A stretch of DNA of 17,497 nt from Eubacterium sp. (GTDB taxonomy: Bacteria; Bacillota_A; Clostridia; Lachnospirales; Lachnospiraceae), in contig JAMPGN010000073.1 of the NCBI GenBank assembly GCA_023663915.1, forward strand, positions 1-17,497, written 5' to 3'. Shown piece after piece: positions 14,189 to 17,497 of this stretch (within the stretch, counting starts at the first letter, position 1; each line of letters starts with the position of its first letter). Under the pieces are notes generated by a model. That model was not told the DNA's origin. It did not search any database and saw only the letters and a list, made by a program, of their open reading frames with translations. The position numbers were made by a program, and so were the translations under genes.

Positions 14189-15139
14189 ATGAGGCAGGAG
14201 GAAGTACTATATATGTTCCCAGAATCTATGCGCAGTCGATGGGAATCTACAGCACAGCAGGCGGACAGGTTACAGGAGATCAGACTCCGAGTAAATGTGC
14301 CCGCTGCGGTACTGATCGATAATAGGGAATGGTTTGTGGACGCGAAGGGAAAGCTAGTGGACATGCCGCCATATGAAGCAAAAAGTAAATCGGAGGAATT
14401 GGAACTGATATTGAAGCATCTGTGTCAATATTCAGTATATGCTTTTGCGGATGAGATACGACAGGGTTTTCTGACAATACAGGGTGGACATCGCGTGGGA
14501 CTTTCCGGCCAAGTTATTCTGGAAGGTAACGACAGAGTACGCAATTTAAAATACATACGCTATTTAAATATCCGTATGGCACATGAGATCAGAGGCGTAT
14601 CAGATCCAATTATTCCGAAGCTCTACGACAAAGACGGACAGGTACTCAATACGTTACTAATTTCACCACCAGGATGCGGCAAGACTACTATGCTACGGGA
14701 TATGATTCGCAATTTGTCCGACGGTACAAGGTACGGCAAAGGAGTAAACGTCAGTGTAGTGGATGAGCGGTCGGAGATCGCGGGTAGTTATCTCGGAGTT
14801 GCACAGAATGATGTAGGCATCCGTACAGATGTTCTGGATGGTTGCCCGAAAAGAGAAGGCATGATGATGTTGATCCGCGCTATGGCGCCCCAGGTGCTGG
14901 CGGTGGATGAGCTGGGGAGTGAGGAGGATATTCAGGCACTACGTATGGCAAGCGGGTGCGGGTGTAAGTTAATCGCGACGATTCATGGCAGTTCTCTGGA
15001 AGAAATACGACATAAAAAATACATGTGTAATGTTATAGAAGACGGATTGTTTGACCGTTATCTTGTGCTCACAAAGCATAATGGACGCTGTGAGGTGGAA
15101 GGTATCTATGACAAAGAAAGGAAAAGATGTTTAAATTAG
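14189..15139 (+). CDS. spoIIIAA: Stage III sporulation protein AA (ATPase)
   Basis: A 316-residue cytoplasmic ATPase that resembles type II/IV secretion ATPases and powers the SpoIIIA-SpoIIQ channel between mother cell and forespore. Walker A PPGCGKTT is at 160-167, the block VDERSEIAG at 191-199, and Walker B VLAVDEL at 236-242, with TIHGSS at 264-269. The N-terminal segment EIRLRVNVPAAV and the GGHRVGLSG block (99-107) are typical of SpoIIIAA. An ATG at 14183 is nearly in contact with the AAGGGGG ribosome site, so the ATG at 14189, 7 nt away, is chosen. The gene opens the spoIIIA operon and overlaps spoIIIAB by 13 nt. Confidence 0.95.
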   Translation: MRQEEVLYMFPESMRSRWESTAQQADRLQEIRLRVNVPAAVLIDNREWFVDAKGKLVDMPPYEAKSKSEELELILKHLCQYSVYAFADEIRQGFLTIQGGHRVGLSGQVILEGNDRVRNLKYIRYLNIRMAHEIRGVSDPIIPKLYDKDGQVLNTLLISPPGCGKTTMLRDMIRNLSDGTRYGKGVNVSVVDERSEIAGSYLGVAQNDVGIRTDVLDGCPKREGMMMLIRAMAPQVLAVDELGSEEDIQALRMASGCGCKLIATIHGSSLEEIRHKKYMCNVIEDGLFDRYLVLTKHNGRCEVEGIYDKERKRCLN

Positions 15140-15645
15140 CGGGAATATTCTGTATTTTGACAGGGTGTATCGGATGGGGCGGCAGTAAAATCAGGGAAGA
15201 ACGGGAGAGAGTCATGCATTTGCGGGAATTGATTCGTATTATTAGACGGATTCAGAATGAGGTCGGTTATGGCAAACATACTCTTCCGGAAATATGCCTG
15301 ATTCTGTCGGAGTACAGTGATATATCATATCAACCGTTTTTTAAAGGAATATATGAGCAGACAGACCAGCGAAGCGGTGTTAGTCTGACTGAAATCTGGA
15401 AGCGGCAGATGGAGCAATGTCTGGCGAAAACCCCTCTTGATCGGGAAGAAAAGGATGTTCTTTGCAATTTACCACAAAATCTGGGAATGCAGGAGGAAAA
15501 ACAACAGGCGGAGAATATAGGTCAGTCTTTGGATCTGCTCATGCGAAGATGCAGACAGGCAGAGGATGACTATGGTAATAAGTCCAGAATGATATTCAGC
15601 GTGAGTCTGCTTGTGGGAATATTTCTGACGATCCTGCTGCTATAG
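15127..15645 (+). CDS. spoIIIAB: Stage III sporulation protein AB
   Basis: A 172-residue membrane-anchored protein of the SpoIIIA complex that resembles the GspF/PilC-type platform proteins of secretion systems. An N-terminal hydrophobic segment (residues 3-18) ends in LTGC, a lipobox-like site. A helical charged body follows (KIREERERVMHLRELIRIIRRIQNEV, then PLDREEKDVLCNLPQNLG), and a C-terminal membrane span lies at about 154-172. AAAGG precedes the ATG, which lies inside the end of spoIIIAA. Length agrees with the family, about 170 residues. Confidence 0.93.
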   Translation: MFKLAGIFCILTGCIGWGGSKIREERERVMHLRELIRIIRRIQNEVGYGKHTLPEICLILSEYSDISYQPFFKGIYEQTDQRSGVSLTEIWKRQMEQCLAKTPLDREEKDVLCNLPQNLGMQEEKQQAENIGQSLDLLMRRCRQAEDDYGNKSRMIFSVSLLVGIFLTILLL

Positions 15646-15689
15646 TGGGAAGGCATAAGAGCATGAAGCACTTCAGAATGGAGGATAGG

Positions 15690-15884
15690 ATGAGCGTAAG
15701 TCTTATATTCAAGATTGCGGCAGTCGGCATCTTAGTTACGATATTAAATCAAGTTTTAAAACATAGTGGCAGAGAAGAACATGCTTTTCTTATTAGCCTT
15801 GCTGGATTAATTCTTGTTTTAACATGGATCATTCCGTATATCTATGATTTGTTTATGATGGTACAGGATCTGTTTACTCTATAG
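15690..15884 (+). CDS. spoIIIAC: Stage III sporulation protein AC
   Basis: A 64-residue membrane protein with two hydrophobic spans (about 4-22 and 31-55) and the family's LNQVLKHSGREEHAFLISLAG loop between them. The open frame extends back to a GTG at 15645, which would add 15 residues, but GGAGG at 15680-15684 and the usual family length of about 65 residues favour the ATG at 15690. It lies between spoIIIAB and spoIIIAD in the standard order. It is a small component of the mother cell side of the channel. Confidence 0.93.
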   Translation: MSVSLIFKIAAVGILVTILNQVLKHSGREEHAFLISLAGLILVLTWIIPYIYDLFMMVQDLFTL

Positions 15885-15902
15885 TAGTTGGGGTGGAAAA
15901 CA

Positions 15903-16289
15903 ATGGAAATGGTCAAAATAGGATTGGTGGGGGTGCTCGGAATACTGCTTGCTGTCCCGTTGAGAAGTTATAAGGCGGAATTTGGTACTTATATGGCAGT
16001 TGCGATCTGTCTGGTCATTCTGGGATATGCCCTGCAATATTTTTCGGGAATATTGTCAGCAATCGAGCAGTTTCGTGGGTACTTGAAGGATAACTATAGT
16101 TATTTGACAGTACTTCTCAAGGCTGTGGGGGCTACCTATGCCTGTGAATTTTGTGCGGGAATATGTAAAGATGCGGGTTATGGAGGGATTGCAGGACAGG
16201 TAGAGATGATAGGCAAACTCTATATTCTGTTGACTGGAATGCCTGTGCTTATGGCACTGCTTGAGAGTATACAGTCGATTGCGGGATAA
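15903..16289 (+). CDS. spoIIIAD: Stage III sporulation protein AD
   Basis: A 128-residue membrane protein with about four hydrophobic spans and the conserved family segments VPLRSYKAEFGTYMAVA, and KAVGATYACEFCAGICKDAGY in the middle, followed by QVEMIGKLYILLTGMPVL. The frame is open from a TTG at 15888, but GGGGTGG at 15890-15896 places the start at the ATG at 15903. It lies 18 nt after spoIIIAC and 18 nt before spoIIIAE. Confidence 0.93.
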   Translation: MEMVKIGLVGVLGILLAVPLRSYKAEFGTYMAVAICLVILGYALQYFSGILSAIEQFRGYLKDNYSYLTVLLKAVGATYACEFCAGICKDAGYGGIAGQVEMIGKLYILLTGMPVLMALLESIQSIAG

Positions 16290-16307
16290 GAAAGGCGTGG
16301 ATAGAAA

Positions 16308-17375
16308 GTGGGAGTCGAGGGAAACAATCTGATTTGGGATGAGATGGGAATGGATGCTGTCGCAATTGATTTCGGACGATTATTTCCGGAATATACATTT
16401 GACGGTAAGGCTGTTATGGAACTGATTCTTCAGGGGAGACTGTGGGAAGCGGTAAAGGAACTCGGACATGGAATAACTGGTGCAATTTCTTCTCAGACCG
16501 GAGAGATTAAGACGCTTTTTTTTACAATTCTCATATTGGGGATTGTAGCGGCGCTTTTTGTAAACTTTGCGGATTTGTTTCAGGATCATCAGGTATCTGA
16601 CATTGCCTTCTACTTTGTGTATCTGCTCATGATTATGGTGCTTTTAAAGTCTTTTGTCAGTGCGGCTTCGATTGTAGAGGAAATTTTGGAGAATGTTACA
16701 ACGTTTATGAAGTTGTATATTCCTACTTACATCGTGGCAGTCGGAAGTGCAGCGGGTATTGCGTCGGCATCAGCATATTACCAGATTCTATTGTTTGTTG
16801 TCTATCTCATAGAATGGGGATATCTATCCATACTTCTGCCAGTTGTGTATGCATATATACTGTTGACGATCATCAATGGTGTGTGGATGGAGGAGAAACT
16901 CGCTCTGCTTCTGGAATTGCTGGACAAGATGATCGGTGTGTGTATCAAAGTTACATTAGGTATTATAACCGGATTCAGTATATTACAGGCAATGATATCG
17001 CCTGTTATAGATTCCTTGCAGTCTTCGGCGCTTAAGAAGGCAATGCTGGCGATTCCCGGAATCGGCGGACTGACGGAAGGCATGTTTGAGATGGTGGTCG
17101 GTTCGGCGGTTCTTGTCAAAAACAGTATCGGTCTGTATATCACTTTTGTTTTGGTGGTGCTGTGCTGTATCCCTGTTCTGAAACTTGTGATGTTTACGGG
17201 AGTCATTAAGATCAGCGCAGCACTGATCGGTATAGTCGCCGATAGGCGCATGACCAATTGCGCCAATCGGGTAGGAGACGGCAATATGATGCTGTTAAAG
17301 ATTGCATTGTCATCCATCGGTATGTTTGTGATCCAGATTGCGGTTATCACCTACACGACAAACGGAGGGCTGTAG
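16308..17375 (+). CDS. spoIIIAE: Stage III sporulation protein AE
   Basis: A 355-residue polytopic membrane protein of the SpoIIIA channel. After an N-terminal region with few hydrophobic residues it has about seven or eight membrane spans, with the conserved VKNSIGLYI segment and the block MLAIPGIGGLTEGMFEMVVGSAVL. The start is a GTG served by AAAGGCGTGG; an in-frame TAG two codons upstream rules out an earlier start. Bacillus SpoIIIAE begins with a signal-like hydrophobic segment, which is not seen here, and the chain is somewhat shorter than the roughly 400 residues in Bacillus. It is followed by spoIIIAF after 2 nt. Confidence 0.93.
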   Translation: MGVEGNNLIWDEMGMDAVAIDFGRLFPEYTFDGKAVMELILQGRLWEAVKELGHGITGAISSQTGEIKTLFFTILILGIVAALFVNFADLFQDHQVSDIAFYFVYLLMIMVLLKSFVSAASIVEEILENVTTFMKLYIPTYIVAVGSAAGIASASAYYQILLFVVYLIEWGYLSILLPVVYAYILLTIINGVWMEEKLALLLELLDKMIGVCIKVTLGIITGFSILQAMISPVIDSLQSSALKKAMLAIPGIGGLTEGMFEMVVGSAVLVKNSIGLYITFVLVVLCCIPVLKLVMFTGVIKISAALIGIVADRRMTNCANRVGDGNMMLLKIALSSIGMFVIQIAVITYTTNGGL

Positions 17376-17377
17376 CA

Positions 17378-17497
17378 ATGAATATGCTGGAAAATATCAG
17401 GCGTATCGGCATATTTATGATTGTTGCACAGACGATGATACATTTTGCGGCAGGAAAACAATATGAAAAGTATATGAAAATAATAGCTGGCGTTATT
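17378..17497 (+). CDS. spoIIIAF: Stage III sporulation protein AF (5' part only)
   Basis: The first 40 codons of a reading frame that runs off the window. The ATG is 2 nt after the spoIIIAE stop with GGAGGGC 7 nt upstream. The residues seen (MNMLENIRRIGIFMIVAQTM, then HFAAGKQYEKYMKIIAGVI) give a hydrophobic N-terminal span followed by the YEKYMK segment typical of the region between the two membrane helices of SpoIIIAF. The identity rests on this pattern and on the fixed operon order AA to AH. Confidence 0.88.
   Translation, partial: MNMLENIRRIGIFMIVAQTMIHFAAGKQYEKYMKIIAGVI

Noticed and set aside
16802..17350. A 182-codon minus-strand open frame inside spoIIIAE
   Set aside because: It is a shadow of the spoIIIAE coding sequence; the plus-strand gene has conserved operon position, a ribosome site and family motifs.

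Overview
The window reads as a chromosomal segment of an endospore-forming Firmicute of the Lachnospiraceae type (class Clostridia). The grounds are a spoIIIA sporulation operon, a tRNA-sensing T-box leader, a bacterial type-A-like RNase P RNA, a CmpB-family membrane protein and Gram-positive style ribosome binding sites. No phage, transposase or CRISPR array is visible.

Left part (1-4840): the 3' part of the RNase P RNA gene (rnpB) is followed by a strong-looking promoter and a terminator-like hairpin. Then come a secreted HtrA/trypsin-like serine protease, an unrecognised two-TM protein, a LacX-type aldose 1-epimerase-like protein and a two-gene ABC exporter. A hairpin that could work on both strands ends this block and faces the convergent hicAB genes.

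Middle part (4843-10483): a minus-strand HicAB toxin-antitoxin locus has its promoter spacer filled by a 10-bp-spaced direct repeat, and its hicA reading frame carries an in-frame stop. Two COG0523 (CobW-type) GTPase genes follow. The first carries a very long histidine-rich metal-binding segment. The second joins a CobW-like GTPase domain to a C-terminal domain that looks like the YcgQ/DUF1980 family. After a terminator come the S4-domain protein YlmH, a CmpB-family membrane protein and a convergent PHP-domain phosphoesterase gene.

Right part (10484-17497): a promoter and a T-box leader with specifier UGG (Trp) precede a lipoprotein-permease-ATPase ABC transporter, so this operon is most simply a tryptophan uptake system controlled by uncharged tRNA-Trp. 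After its terminator lies a compact palindromic repeat element, two GAA-triloop hairpins bracketed by two identical 15-bp copies of a palindromic sequence. A sigma-E-like promoter and the spoIIIAA-AB-AC-AD-AE-AF operon follow; spoIIIAF is cut by the window edge.

Most of the window is ordinary core and metabolic content. The points most worth a second look are the stop codon in hicA, the hicAB operator arrangement, the CobW/DUF1980 fusion beside the His-rich CobW, the Trp T-box, and the palindromic element upstream of spoIIIA.
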